DNA of 59,458 bases from the IMG/VR virus record IMGVR_UViG_3300037246_000768, positions 1-59,458 of that record; one strand, 5' to 3'. The position numbers and the translations under genes were made by a program. Source of the DNA: a virus. How positions within the stretch are numbered: position 1 is the stretch's first letter; each line of letters begins with the position of its first letter. The notes beneath the pieces are model-generated. The model did not search any database. It saw nothing but the letters and a program-made list of their open reading frames with translations, and had not been told where the DNA came from. This document shows positions 9,147 to 17,691 of the stretch, piece by piece.

Positions 9147-9841
9147 ACCACCGGCCTTTCGGGTGCGTTTGCGTTCTCGCCGCCGAGGTCGTCCTTGTCG
9201 GGTGCGTACGCAGGATCAATCGCGGTGCGTACGCCCATGGAGCGCATGAACGCCTGGTAGTGCTTGTCGCTGCGCTCACGGTTCGGCGCGCTTGTGGTGT
9301 CTTTCCCGAACGCCCTGAACAGGACGTAGTCGATGATTGCAGGCTCCCAGGAGTTGTCTATGGCGATAGTCTTTGTCAGATCAGTAAGGGGCGTCGGGGG
9401 GGCCGAGACTTTGACCTCTATCCTTTGGTCAGTCGAGTCTGGCTGCGTCGGGTAGACGTAAAAGATCTTCTGGTCGCGCTCGTCGAACCAGAAGCACTGC
9501 ACACTTTTGTCTGCGTACTCTGCCAGGTGCCAGTCGGGAAACGCCACGTCAAGCTGTGCGCGCTCAACAGGTCTGATACCTGCACCGGCCACGGCTCCTG
9601 TGCCCATGTTGCGTATCACGTCGATAAGGCTGGAGTGTTCAGCTGCTATTGCCTGCTTAGAGCCAGCTACCAGCGCGATATTTGCTGTGAGCATGAAGAC
9701 GTTGGGCTTGAAGGACTGTATTTCTGCCTGCGCAAGATTGATCCATGCGAGAAGTTCAGGCTCTGTCCAGCGTACGTGTGCTGTGTCGCTGAGAGTGTAG
9801 CCAACTTTTAAAGCGATCGCCGTTCCTACGATGGTTCCCAT
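9143..9841 (-). CDS. Putative head-tail adaptor
   Basis: 232 residues. It begins with a helical segment containing ELLAWINLAQAEI, a pattern common in podovirus adaptor proteins of the gp4/gp6 type, followed by a mixed alpha/beta region with CFWFDERDQKIFYVYP. It lies two genes below the decoration-type genes and overlaps the next gene by four bases. The adaptor role is inferred from order and composition. Confidence 0.55.
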   Translation of the reverse strand: MGTIVGTAIALKVGYTLSDTAHVRWTEPELLAWINLAQAEIQSFKPNVFMLTANIALVAGSKQAIAAEHSSLIDVIRNMGTGAVAGAGIRPVERAQLDVAFPDWHLAEYADKSVQCFWFDERDQKIFYVYPTQPDSTDQRIEVKVSAPPTPLTDLTKTIAIDNSWEPAIIDYVLFRAFGKDTTSAPNRERSDKHYQAFMRSMGVRTAIDPAYAPDKDDLGGENANAPERPVV

Positions 9842-9852
9842 AGGGAATTACC

Positions 9853-10476
9853 TCATGCGAAAAGTAAATTGACGCGGCGCCCGGTGCGCAACGATGCCCC
9901 TGAGTCTACCGCGCGCATGATGGCTTTTTCTAACAGCGGGGAAACCATTGTAGCTATCCCGGCTGCGCTCGCCATGTGCAGCACAGCGTCTTGAAAGAGG
10001 TGGTCGTAAAAGCCGTTCCAGGGGAGCTCGTCTTTCATGTCGACCAGCGGCGCCGGCGTGCGGAACATCATAACATTCAGGGTGTAGGCCGTGTCGTGCG
10101 CGGGGAATATTTCCATGATGCTGCCACGAATGTCGTATTCGCGTGCCGTGCTGTTTTCCGGGTCTACAACGTAGTCCGAGCGCGGGCGCGTAAGGGGCCG
10201 GAGGATGGCACTGGTAGTGTCACCCCCCGGCGTGAGAAACGTCACGTAAGGGAAGTCCTTGGCAATACCGAGCATGTCCAGCGGTAGATCCACAACCGAT
10301 ACACCGATCGCCTGTTCTTCGCTCTCCCAGATGTCACGCAAGAGGTCGCTGTGTACTTCCCACAACCTGCGTGCGATAGTGACCTGGACTGCGTGCGCTG
10401 CGTCGACGAAGCTGATGGTCGGCTTCATGTGGGGCATGCGGTTGATAACCCGCTGGAATAGCTCAAGTACGGTCAT
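9853..10476 (-). CDS. Hypothetical head-completion protein
   Basis: 207 residues, with an N-terminal helix (VLELFQRVINRMP) and mixed downstream structure including an Ala-rich helix. No known family is certain. Its place directly before the putative adaptor suggests a head-tail connector or tail-tube protein. Confidence 0.55.
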   Translation of the reverse strand: MTVLELFQRVINRMPHMKPTISFVDAAHAVQVTIARRLWEVHSDLLRDIWESEEQAIGVSVVDLPLDMLGIAKDFPYVTFLTPGGDTTSAILRPLTRPRSDYVVDPENSTAREYDIRGSIMEIFPAHDTAYTLNVMMFRTPAPLVDMKDELPWNGFYDHLFQDAVLHMASAAGIATMVSPLLEKAIMRAVDSGASLRTGRRVNLLFA

Positions 10477-10488
10477 TTAAGGCCTCTC

Positions 10489-10893
10489 TTACTTTTTGGC
10501 TTTCGCCTTCTTGCGCTTACCAGAGGCACCCTTTTTCCTGGGGGCTGCCTTTTTCTTTTCGGGAGCGGTCATGCCGTCTTGCGCGAGCTTGACAACTTCC
10601 TTTTGGGGAGCGGTGGCTTTGGTTTCAACTGCGTCTGCGTCACCATCGCCCAAGTCAACCTCTTTTTCCTCGGCAGGCGCCATGGTCTCAACTTCTACTT
10701 CTACCACCGGCGTCCCTGCTTCGGGCTCTTCGGCTTCCTCGTGCGCCTTGACCTTGGGAGCCTTGTCGATCTTGCGACCGATGCGTATTTCCTCTTTCGA
10801 GGGCTGGTAAGGCTCCATGTACGCCTTCATATCCATGAGGGGTTTCTTCTCAAAGATAAGGCCCGTGTTAGTGTTGACAATGTACTTACTCAC
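10489..10893 (-). CDS. Acidic/lysine-rich hypothetical virion protein
   Basis: 134 residues, starting at GTG 10893 after a GGAAGGGAG site. The N-terminal 50 residues look folded (KYIVNTNTGLIFEKKPLMDM). The rest is low complexity: first Glu/Val/Ala, then a strongly basic Lys/Ala/Arg tail. Such tails are common in head accessory proteins that contact DNA. Function unknown. Confidence 0.6.
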   Translation of the reverse strand: MSKYIVNTNTGLIFEKKPLMDMKAYMEPYQPSKEEIRIGRKIDKAPKVKAHEEAEEPEAGTPVVEVEVETMAPAEEKEVDLGDGDADAVETKATAPQKEVVKLAQDGMTAPEKKKAAPRKKGASGKRKKAKAKK

Positions 10894-10907
10894 TTGGTAC
10901 TCCCTTC

Positions 10908-11897
10908 CTAGACGGCGCGCAGGATCATGTAGGCCAGCTTGTGAGCGGTGCTCGGGTCGGCAGACATCGTCACCGTCAGGGTGTCAGCAGTCAACACCGA
11001 TTTCAAGATGGTGTCGGTGTCGTCGGTTGCGCCGTAGCAAACGATAGCAACGTCAGTCGCGAGTGCGCCGGCGACCGTGATTGCTTCGGCAGCTGCGCCA
11101 CCAACGGTTGTGTGCAGACCGGCATAGGCGATGAAGTGGCTCGGTACGCAGCCGCCGACAGGTCGGAGGACTACATAGTGGAGCGCGTGTACCGTGCTCG
11201 GGTCGGCAGACATTGTTACCGTAACCGTATCTGCGGTGCAGATGGTGTCGGAGATCGTGTCGGTGTCGTTGGTGGCTGCGTAGACGGCAATCGCGATGTC
11301 AGTTGCCTTGACTCCGGTTACCGTGATCGCTTCGGCAGCTGCGCCGCCAAGCGTGGTGTGCGTACCGGCTGCGAAAACCTCGAAGCCCGGTACGCCGCCT
11401 GCGCGCAGGAGTGCGAATCCGTACGAGTGGACGGTGCTCGGGTCGGCTGAACCGAGGATGGTGAGCCGCCCGCCAGAGGCCAAGGCCGCAAGGATCTGGT
11501 CGTTGTCGTCGCTTAGGGTGTGGCCAACGACTGCGACATCACCGGGAGCCTGGACTGCCTGCAGGGGGATTACTTCCGTTGCGTCGCCGCCGATTGAGGC
11601 GACATCGCCGCCTGCTACGATGGCATAGCCGCCTGCGGCCGCGCCTACAGAGCGGAAAGATGCGGAGGTGGTGCTGCCCTGGTTCACGTAGCGAGCTACC
11701 TGGCCAAGGGCGGCGTCGGACTTGACGAATACGCATCCTACTGCGTAGCCAGCGGCGCCGTCAGCGGGTACGGTCTCGCCGTATACGTCGCGTGCGTTGC
11801 CTAGCGCGTCGCGTGCGACAACCTGGGCGGCGGCAGGATCTCCCTTGTCGCCAATCTGATGAAGGGTGCCTACGGTTACATTTTGAAAAGTTGCCAT
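10908..11897 (-). CDS. Repeat-containing capsid decoration-type protein
   Basis: 329 residues. After an N-terminal domain of about 90 residues (residues 18-60 resemble head-decoration style sequence) there are three related units of about 75-80 residues. Each has T-GG-A-EAI-V, then D(I/V)A(I/V), then ADPST-H, ending in -LR. The DNA shows the same periodicity. It lies directly below the coat-protein genes, consistent with a decoration or outer capsid fibre protein; this is inferred. Confidence 0.6.
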   Translation of the reverse strand: MATFQNVTVGTLHQIGDKGDPAAAQVVARDALGNARDVYGETVPADGAAGYAVGCVFVKSDAALGQVARYVNQGSTTSASFRSVGAAAGGYAIVAGGDVASIGGDATEVIPLQAVQAPGDVAVVGHTLSDDNDQILAALASGGRLTILGSADPSTVHSYGFALLRAGGVPGFEVFAAGTHTTLGGAAAEAITVTGVKATDIAIAVYAATNDTDTISDTICTADTVTVTMSADPSTVHALHYVVLRPVGGCVPSHFIAYAGLHTTVGGAAAEAITVAGALATDVAIVCYGATDDTDTILKSVLTADTLTVTMSADPSTAHKLAYMILRAV

Positions 11898-11936
11898 GTG
11901 ATTCTCCTTCGTTACGTAAGGATGGTTTAAACAGCA

Positions 11937-11954
11937 GCCCCCCCGAAGGGGGCC
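11937..11954 (-). other. UUCG-capped GC stem-loop between decoration genes
   Basis: In minus-strand RNA, CCCCC-UUCG-GGGGG forms a short, very stable hairpin between the 146- and 329-residue genes. It is not followed by a U-run, so it is more likely an mRNA-stabilising or partial-termination element than a strong terminator. Confidence 0.5.
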
Positions 11955-11961
11955 ACCGGGT

Positions 11962-12402
11962 CTAGCTCATGTCGATCCCGAGAATGCGGATCTTGATGGT
12001 CGGGTTCGTGGTCACGGTGCCACCGCCGATAGCCGCCACTGCTTCGATGTAGCCAGCGGAGGTGCCCACGGTCACGGGGGCGATGGTGGTGGAGCTCTTG
12101 TGCTCAAGCGCCGAGATATTCGCCGCAGGCGTAAGCGTGGTGCCTACGACTTTAAGCTGCAGGGTACAGGTGCCGGTGCCGCCCACCTGAACGACGGTGC
12201 TCTCGATCGTCGCCGCTATAATCATGTGATTGGCGGGGATGTTGAGCAGATTTACAACGTCGCCGTTTGCGATCTTGGCGGCGAGAAGATCATCGAGATC
12301 AAACTCTCTCTCGATGCAGTACGGCGCACGACTGGCGCCGACCTGCTTCTTAGCCAGGGTTTTTTCATCAGCCGCAGAGGTTGCGGAGGGAAGATCGGCC
12401 AT
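11962..12402 (-). CDS. Putative small head decoration protein
   Basis: 146 residues, beta-rich and Thr/Ala/Gly-rich after a charged N terminus (EREFDLDDLLAAKIANGDVV). It sits between the coat protein and the repeat-containing decoration-type gene. It has no recognised enzymatic motif. Position suggests a capsid-surface protein. Confidence 0.55.
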   Translation of the reverse strand: MADLPSATSAADEKTLAKKQVGASRAPYCIEREFDLDDLLAAKIANGDVVNLLNIPANHMIIAATIESTVVQVGGTGTCTLQLKVVGTTLTPAANISALEHKSSTTIAPVTVGTSAGYIEAVAAIGGGTVTTNPTIKIRILGIDMS

Positions 12403-12423
12403 TAGAGGCTCCTTCTTTTTATG

Positions 12424-12455
12424 TCAGATCAGGGGCTTGCGCCCCATCACTGAGC
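12424..12455 (-). other. Stem-loop after the coat-protein gene
   Basis: Minus-strand RNA can fold GGGGC-GCAA-GCCCC, extended by a TCAG/CTGA pairing. It lies just downstream of the coat-protein stop. There is no downstream U-tract, so a role in mRNA stability or partial attenuation is more likely than full termination. Confidence 0.45.
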
Positions 12456-12462
12456 GGATTGA

Positions 12463-13416
12463 CTAGCCGGCCTGTGCGTAACCGGTGCCCATGTACTTCG
12501 GGTTGACGACTTTGTAGCCGTAGACCTGCAGACCCTCAAGCGCCTGGCCAAAGGTGTTCTGCAGTTCGATCTTGCGCTCCTTGATAAGCTGAGAAGCGAA
12601 GGTCAGCGCGCCGACATGGCCAAACATCAGGGGCCATACGGAGGTTGCGCCCGAGCCGCTTGCGGCGGTCAGGTTGTTGGACTTGTAGATCATGAAGTTG
12701 TCGATCTCACCGATGCGTCCGTTACGCAAGGTCTGGTTGCTGGAGTCGCCGGTGAAGAGCGCGCTGCGCAGGTCAGACTTTTTGAGGCGGTTGCAGATGA
12801 TGTTCGGCAAAACCATCCAACGGCCGGCGCTTTCGGGTACGGCCTGCTCGGAGAGCACGCTTGCGGCGTCGGCGATGAAATCGAGCACGTTGGCCTTGGT
12901 CAAGACCAGGGGGGCGCCGGTGGTGCCCATGTTGTAGCTGCTGGAAATCAAGCCAGCGGTGAGACCGGTGTTGTTCGAGTCGACTTCGGTGTAGATGTTC
13001 GCGAGAACGTCCTTGTCGATCGTGATGCCCATGGCCTCGGATGCGTCACTCGCCCACTCGTCCAGGGCGTTGATGTCGAACTGGCGCTCGTCGATCGCGT
13101 CAAGGCCGACGCTGTAGAACTTGGCCTTGTCGATCGTGAGCTCAACGGCTGACGGCTCCGAGAACTGACGCGCGGCGTTCAGATCCATGTTGCGGGTGTA
13201 GTCGGCAATCGCGATGTCGGGGCGAGTGCGGATAAGGACGGTATCGCCCTGTGTTTTGATCTCACCTTCGTAGTCGCGCTGTGCGATCTCGCCAAAAACG
13301 GTCTTGTCGTAGAACTTCAGCAAGAGCTTTTTGGCGTAGATAACCGGCGTGTACTTCGATGCGTGAGCACTCGAATACTGCGGATAGTTACCCGCGACTG
13401 GTATGGGTAGGGACAT
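12463..13416 (-). CDS. Major capsid protein
   Basis: 317 residues, encoded directly after the scaffold-like gene and upstream of decoration-type genes, the standard place for the coat protein. The sequence (GEIAQRDYEGEIKTQGDTV, then an extended alpha/beta body with SVGLDAIDERQFD) is typical of HK97-fold phage coat proteins. The exact family cannot be assigned without a search. The start follows GAGGAGAAATAGT, a strong ribosome site. Flanking stem-loops may stabilise its message. Confidence 0.8.
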   Translation of the reverse strand: MSLPIPVAGNYPQYSSAHASKYTPVIYAKKLLLKFYDKTVFGEIAQRDYEGEIKTQGDTVLIRTRPDIAIADYTRNMDLNAARQFSEPSAVELTIDKAKFYSVGLDAIDERQFDINALDEWASDASEAMGITIDKDVLANIYTEVDSNNTGLTAGLISSSYNMGTTGAPLVLTKANVLDFIADAASVLSEQAVPESAGRWMVLPNIICNRLKKSDLRSALFTGDSSNQTLRNGRIGEIDNFMIYKSNNLTAASGSGATSVWPLMFGHVGALTFASQLIKERKIELQNTFGQALEGLQVYGYKVVNPKYMGTGYAQAG

Positions 13417-13431
13417 TACTATTTCTCCTCG

Positions 13432-14460
13432 CTACTCCGAAATCCTACCGTGCACCATAGCGTCCATGATCTCGGCTTCCTTCAGCTTGAACTCTTCGTC
13501 CTTCCCCTTGTACCTTCCCTTTGAAGCATCGTCGTAGAACTTGTTGGTTTCAGCAGTGGTGAACCACTTGCCTGCACCGTGCTGCGAATTGGGATCAGCT
13601 ACGTCGGGGTTAGGGTTAGCGCGTGCGTCAGGGGCCTGCATGGCAAGCTGTTCGGCGGTCAGTTGGGTCGTAGCAGCATCATCGGCTGTTGGTTTGTTTT
13701 CGGGCGGCCTCTTGGCAGCCTTGTAATCGTTGAAGAACTTGGCGACCGCCTGTGCGTCACCGGCTGCGTAAGCCCGATTCATCAGCACATTTGCGTACTC
13801 GCCGGTCGCTTCGTCCTTCGTGACGTATGACCAATCATTGAAACCCTGTGACTCGTTGACCTCAAGCCAGTCGCGGCCCGCGTACGCAGCAATCTCGCCG
13901 TTAAGCGCCAGCCGTGCAGCGTCTGCGTCTGTTTCCAAGAGAGGTTCCAGCACCGTTTCCTCTACCGGCTTTCGTTCTCCGGCCTGCTCTACTGTCAGGG
14001 CCACCATGGCGTCGGCGGCGGGTTTACCGTACTCGGCTACCAGCAACTTGTAAGCGTCGGACTCAACGGCGGCGGCAGGGTTCGCCTTCGCTGCTTCTCT
14101 GAGCCTTTTCACTTCTGCTTCGAGCTTCACGATGTACTCGCCACGCCTGCGTGACTCTGCGAGGGCGCGCGGGGTCTCCTTGTTGTACTTCCCTTGCAGC
14201 GTAGCGAGTCTTGCCGTTAAGGCCGCAATGGTCTCCTCCGGGGAGAGTTGCGGTGTCTGTTCGGCTGCCTTCGGCGCTGCTGCGGGTTGGGCGGCGGCTG
14301 CTGCTGGGTCGGCTCCGGGGGCTGCAGGTGCGGCGGCGGCGGGCTGCGCTTTGCTCGGGTCGTCGCCTTCAACTACAGTTGCGGAGTCGGTCTCCTGCAG
14401 GACAAGCAGATCGTCCAATTCGGCCTGTGTTCTTTTCTGCGGGTCTTGAAAATTGGGCAT
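13432..14460 (-). CDS. Putative scaffolding protein
   Basis: 342 residues. The N-terminal third is Ala/Pro/Gln-rich, followed by a coiled-coil-like stretch (LTARLATLQGKYNKET and following, about 85-125), and the protein is acidic overall. Such composition between portal and coat genes is characteristic of internal scaffolds. A short positively charged C-terminal region could bind the coat protein. There is no protease motif. Confidence 0.75.
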   Translation of the reverse strand: MPNFQDPQKRTQAELDDLLVLQETDSATVVEGDDPSKAQPAAAAPAAPGADPAAAAAQPAAAPKAAEQTPQLSPEETIAALTARLATLQGKYNKETPRALAESRRRGEYIVKLEAEVKRLREAAKANPAAAVESDAYKLLVAEYGKPAADAMVALTVEQAGERKPVEETVLEPLLETDADAARLALNGEIAAYAGRDWLEVNESQGFNDWSYVTKDEATGEYANVLMNRAYAAGDAQAVAKFFNDYKAAKRPPENKPTADDAATTQLTAEQLAMQAPDARANPNPDVADPNSQHGAGKWFTTAETNKFYDDASKGRYKGKDEEFKLKEAEIMDAMVHGRISE

Positions 14461-14540
14461 GCGTCGTTTCTTTCTACTGCCGCCGAGGCCGCCCGAAATG
14501 GGTGTGACCTTTTAATCGGTGTGGCAGGATAATGCGTATT

Positions 14541-14765
14541 CTAAAGACTGCCTTGCCCTTTCGAGCTCAGCAGATCTATATTCTCAATAAATTCGTCCAG
14601 AAAAAGCGCCTTACCTTGGGCCCGGTGCATAAGCACTGGATCGGTGTGTCCACGCAATTCTCTATCAGCTTGCGTACGCATTTCAAGTAGCAAATCGTAG
14701 AGGGACGTTCTTTTCAGGTTCGCAAGGCCGTTTTTTTCAGCCTGGGTGAGTGATCGCGCTAACAT
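14541..14765 (-). CDS. Small helical protein after portal
   Basis: 74 residues, all-helical and charged, with no known domain. ATG 14765 is immediately adjacent to the portal stop codon, so translation is probably coupled. It may be a head-assembly helper; function unknown. Confidence 0.6.
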   Translation of the reverse strand: MLARSLTQAEKNGLANLKRTSLYDLLLEMRTQADRELRGHTDPVLMHRAQGKALFLDEFIENIDLLSSKGQGSL

Positions 14766-16919
14766 CTACGCACCTCCTCCGGGCCTTACGCCTCGCCGAT
14801 TCTGCGCTAAATTATCGTCTGTGCCGCCTGCTGGGTTGCCTGCGTCGTCCTGCGTGCGCGGGGCTGGGCCCGGGGCTTGTGAGCCCTTCGGCTGTGCCGG
14901 TGCCCCTACAGGCTGCGGCCCCGTGTTGCCCTTGCCGCGCATGGCCTGCGCCTGTAGCTGTTCGGCTACCTGCTTCATCATCGCTTCAAGGTCTTCTATC
15001 TCGTCTATGTCGAGCCCCAGGTCTTTGGCCTGCTGCATAATCATCTTCGAGCGGTTCTTCAATCCTACCAGCTGCACGTCTATCGGGTTGCCGGTAGCAG
15101 CAAGGAACTCGGTGCGCCGCATGGTCTTCTGTTCTTTCTCCACAAGTGCGCTGGTACCGCGCGCAGAGACGTTACAGTCGCCCTTTATCGACTCGTCGGG
15201 GTCATACAGCATATTGTAATCGTAGAGCCTTGAGATAGCGCCCTCGATTATTTCGTCTATGTGGCCTACGACCTTCTTCATCCCGCGAGTTGCAGCTGTC
15301 ATCAGCATGGACAAGCCGGAGCTCGTGCCACCGGCGCCGCCCAGGTTGGAGTTGCCGTGAGCCCAGCGCGGTATGCCAGTCTGGTCTTCGGCCATCGTCA
15401 TAAAGAACTCGAAGGCCTTTAAGAGCCCGTCAACGATCATCTTCGGCTGGTAGTAGCGCACCGCCGGCGAATCGTTCATCTGCCGGTTGCGTGACTCAAA
15501 GATTTTCCAGGGGTATATATTCGTCGTGCCGTCCGGTATGCGCTCCAGGTCTATTTCTACCATGGGGCCGGATGCGAAGACTGCGTTGTTTGCCAGCGCG
15601 CGTGCGGTGGAGTTGCACATATCCTGCAGGTCTGCCATGAGCTCGGGGGCGCCCTTGTACCAGAACGAGCCGGGGATCTTCTCGTAGCCGGAGATATTGT
15701 AGGGCTTGCGATCGAGCTTGTCGGGGTTGAGGACTGCGCGAATTACGTGGTTGCCCACCTTCCATGCGTCGATCTCATACTCCATGTTTGCGTCGATGTC
15801 GCCTTCAAAGCCCCACTCCTGAAGGTACAGGCCCGGGACTGAGCCCCAGAACTGCAGGGCCTCTATCCACTTGATATTTACGGAGTCCTGGTCGCCCTGC
15901 TCGTAGATGCGTCGCTCTGCGTCGGGTGGGAGCTCTTCACGATTGCCGCCCCTGCCGTAATCGGTAAGGGCCTGCCGGATCTTCTGGTCGTTGTAGCCGG
16001 GCACGCCTATCAGTGCGACAAGGTCTTTGCGCTGCAGGCGGTGGCGCTCGATTAAGAAGTCGTCGTTTACTCCGCGAGACCCCGGGGCCGGGTACATATC
16101 GAAGGGGCTGACGCGCTCGAACTCCGGCACCAGCTTATTTTCTACCTCCACCACCCACTTGCCGTTTTCGTCCTGGCCCCACTTCTTGCGCTTGCGGTAT
16201 CTCAGCACCGGGCCCTTGAGTATCCCGGCCTTTAACGTGACCAAGTCGTAGATGACGGCCCAGAAGGCGTCATGCCAGCCGCCCTCCACAAGCTGATCGG
16301 CGATCTTGGCAGACATGCGCTCGGCGCGCTTCTCGGCTTCGTCCTTGATCTCCTTCAAGACGGCGTCGCGAGTCTCTTCTGCGTACGCCTGTATCTCGGC
16401 TTCAAGCAAAGCGCTGGGGATCTGCTCTTTCGCTGCGACAGCCTGACTCAAAACCTCGCTACGCACGCCGGCGACGTTCTGCTCGATCTCCTGCATTACT
16501 TCTTGGGGGAGCTCGGGGATTGGAGTAGGCATAACCTGCCAGGGTTGCTCTGCTACGGGGCGAAGTATGTCTTCAATCCACGCCTCGGCTGCCCGGCACT
16601 TGGTAGCGGTGAGCAGCATGTAGACTTCCGAGCCGCCCATTTCTCTGATCTTGCTGATTTTGTCCGGTGCGTAGACCCCGTGCCGCTGACGCAAACTGAG
16701 AAGCATCACGTCTTCGATGGTCGTCTTTGCGTTCTTGGCTTCCTGCCAGCTTTGCTCAACGTAGGCGGCCAGGCGGTCTATCTGCGGCGCAACGGGTGCG
16801 TACGTGGCCGTGGCCTGCGCCTTTTGGTCGGCCTCTATCGCATCGTTGTTGCGCACATGCACAAGCCCGACGCTGCTTTCCCCGGGCTTACCTGTTGGTA
16901 TAGCTTGATCGACGGCCAC
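14766..16919 (-). CDS. Portal protein
   Basis: 717 residues, close to the length of P22-type portals. It has a helical N-terminal part, a central alpha/beta core (including SEVYMLLTATKCRAAEAW) and a long helical C-terminal stretch rich in Gln/Met before a disordered Pro/Gly tail, as expected for portal crown/barrel proteins. It sits between the terminase region and scaffold/coat. The start is GTG 16919, preceded by an ACGGAGG site; no better ATG is near. It forms the ring through which DNA is packaged. Confidence 0.82.
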   Translation of the reverse strand: MAVDQAIPTGKPGESSVGLVHVRNNDAIEADQKAQATATYAPVAPQIDRLAAYVEQSWQEAKNAKTTIEDVMLLSLRQRHGVYAPDKISKIREMGGSEVYMLLTATKCRAAEAWIEDILRPVAEQPWQVMPTPIPELPQEVMQEIEQNVAGVRSEVLSQAVAAKEQIPSALLEAEIQAYAEETRDAVLKEIKDEAEKRAERMSAKIADQLVEGGWHDAFWAVIYDLVTLKAGILKGPVLRYRKRKKWGQDENGKWVVEVENKLVPEFERVSPFDMYPAPGSRGVNDDFLIERHRLQRKDLVALIGVPGYNDQKIRQALTDYGRGGNREELPPDAERRIYEQGDQDSVNIKWIEALQFWGSVPGLYLQEWGFEGDIDANMEYEIDAWKVGNHVIRAVLNPDKLDRKPYNISGYEKIPGSFWYKGAPELMADLQDMCNSTARALANNAVFASGPMVEIDLERIPDGTTNIYPWKIFESRNRQMNDSPAVRYYQPKMIVDGLLKAFEFFMTMAEDQTGIPRWAHGNSNLGGAGGTSSGLSMLMTAATRGMKKVVGHIDEIIEGAISRLYDYNMLYDPDESIKGDCNVSARGTSALVEKEQKTMRRTEFLAATGNPIDVQLVGLKNRSKMIMQQAKDLGLDIDEIEDLEAMMKQVAEQLQAQAMRGKGNTGPQPVGAPAQPKGSQAPGPAPRTQDDAGNPAGGTDDNLAQNRRGVRPGGGA

Positions 16920-16992
16920 TCGGCTAACCTCCGTAAGTATCGGCTACTATTTTCACAGTGCATCGCATACGCACGCAAAAGTCAACGTATTT

Positions 16993-17403
16993 CTAAAAGG
17001 GTGCGTCGCCTGATGGGATGTCTTCTCCGGGCCCGTAATCGCCAGCCTCATGCCCGTCGTCTTTCGCTGTCTTGTTGCTGTCGCAAAAGCGAACGTCACG
17101 CGCCACTATCTCGGCGACGTACCTGTCTATGCCATCGTGCCCAGACCATTTGCGTTGCTGCAGGCGGCCTGAGACATAAACCTGACTGCCCTTCGAGAGC
17201 CACTTTTCGCAAGCCTCTGCCATCTTCCCGAAGACCACGACGCTCACCCACTCTGTTTTTTCTTCGTACCCTTCGGCAGTCTTTAGCTTTTCAGTGCATG
17301 CCATCGAGAAGTTGGTTACGGCAGTGCCTTTATCAGTGTGGCGCATTTCAGGCTTCTTCCCCAGGTTGCCGAGGAAGTGGCATTTATTTACTCCGAGTGA
17401 CAT
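16993..17403 (-). CDS. ssb: Single-stranded DNA-binding protein (SSB)
   Basis: 136 residues. It begins NKCHFLGNLGKKPEMR, followed by VTNFSMACTEK and a GSQVYVSGRLQQRKW block, the classic bacterial SSB OB fold. The tail is acidic and ends GDAPF, close to the DIPF-type tip that recruits repair proteins. It is oddly placed between terminase and portal in the late unit, away from the replication genes. A second SSB-like gene lies at 39705-40091. Confidence 0.88.
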   Translation of the reverse strand: MSLGVNKCHFLGNLGKKPEMRHTDKGTAVTNFSMACTEKLKTAEGYEEKTEWVSVVVFGKMAEACEKWLSKGSQVYVSGRLQQRKWSGHDGIDRYVAEIVARDVRFCDSNKTAKDDGHEAGDYGPGEDIPSGDAPF

Positions 17404-17542
17404 TGCTATCCTCCAGTTCCTCCACGCGCGCTTCCAGTTCGGTTATCCTAGCGGCGGCCCAGTCGTCCTTTTCCGCTTGTGACATTTCACCCCAGACAAA
17501 AGGCTGTCCGGTCGATTTATTCCATATCTCATAAAGTTTCAT
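17384..17542 (-). CDS. Small coiled-coil protein upstream of ssb
   Basis: 52 residues. ATG 17542 is preceded by GAGGAGAA. It ends inside the ssb gene (20-base overlap). The sequence starts MKLYEIWNKSTGQPFVWGEM, then runs into a leucine/glutamate heptad-like helix (ITELEARVEELE). It overlaps the upstream 48-residue gene by ATGA. Function unknown. Confidence 0.65.
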   Translation of the reverse strand: MKLYEIWNKSTGQPFVWGEMSQAEKDDWAAARITELEARVEELEDSNVTRSK

Positions 17543-17685
17543 TTCTCCTCCAATTCCTTCACGCGTGCTTTGAGGGCGATTATCTCGTCGCGGTAAAGCT
17601 GCAGGAGGTCGGCTACGTGCCTCTCGACTACCTGCCTGAAAGGGTAGTTTTTTATGTCTTCTACTTTCTGTGGTCGGCCCATCAT
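17539..17685 (-). CDS. Small helical protein between terminase and ssb
   Basis: 48 residues from ATG 17685 (a second ATG lies at 17682), with an AGGAGACG site starting in the terL stop. It ends with a coiled-coil-like helix (ALKARVKELEEK) similar in style to the tail of the next small protein. ATGA overlap with that gene indicates coupling. Unknown function. Confidence 0.65.
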   Translation of the reverse strand: MMGRPQKVEDIKNYPFRQVVERHVADLLQLYRDEIIALKARVKELEEK

Positions 17686-17691
17686 CGTCTC

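Noticed and set aside
16272-17534. 420-residue plus-strand frame
   Set aside because: Antisense to the portal and ssb genes; no domain or start signal.
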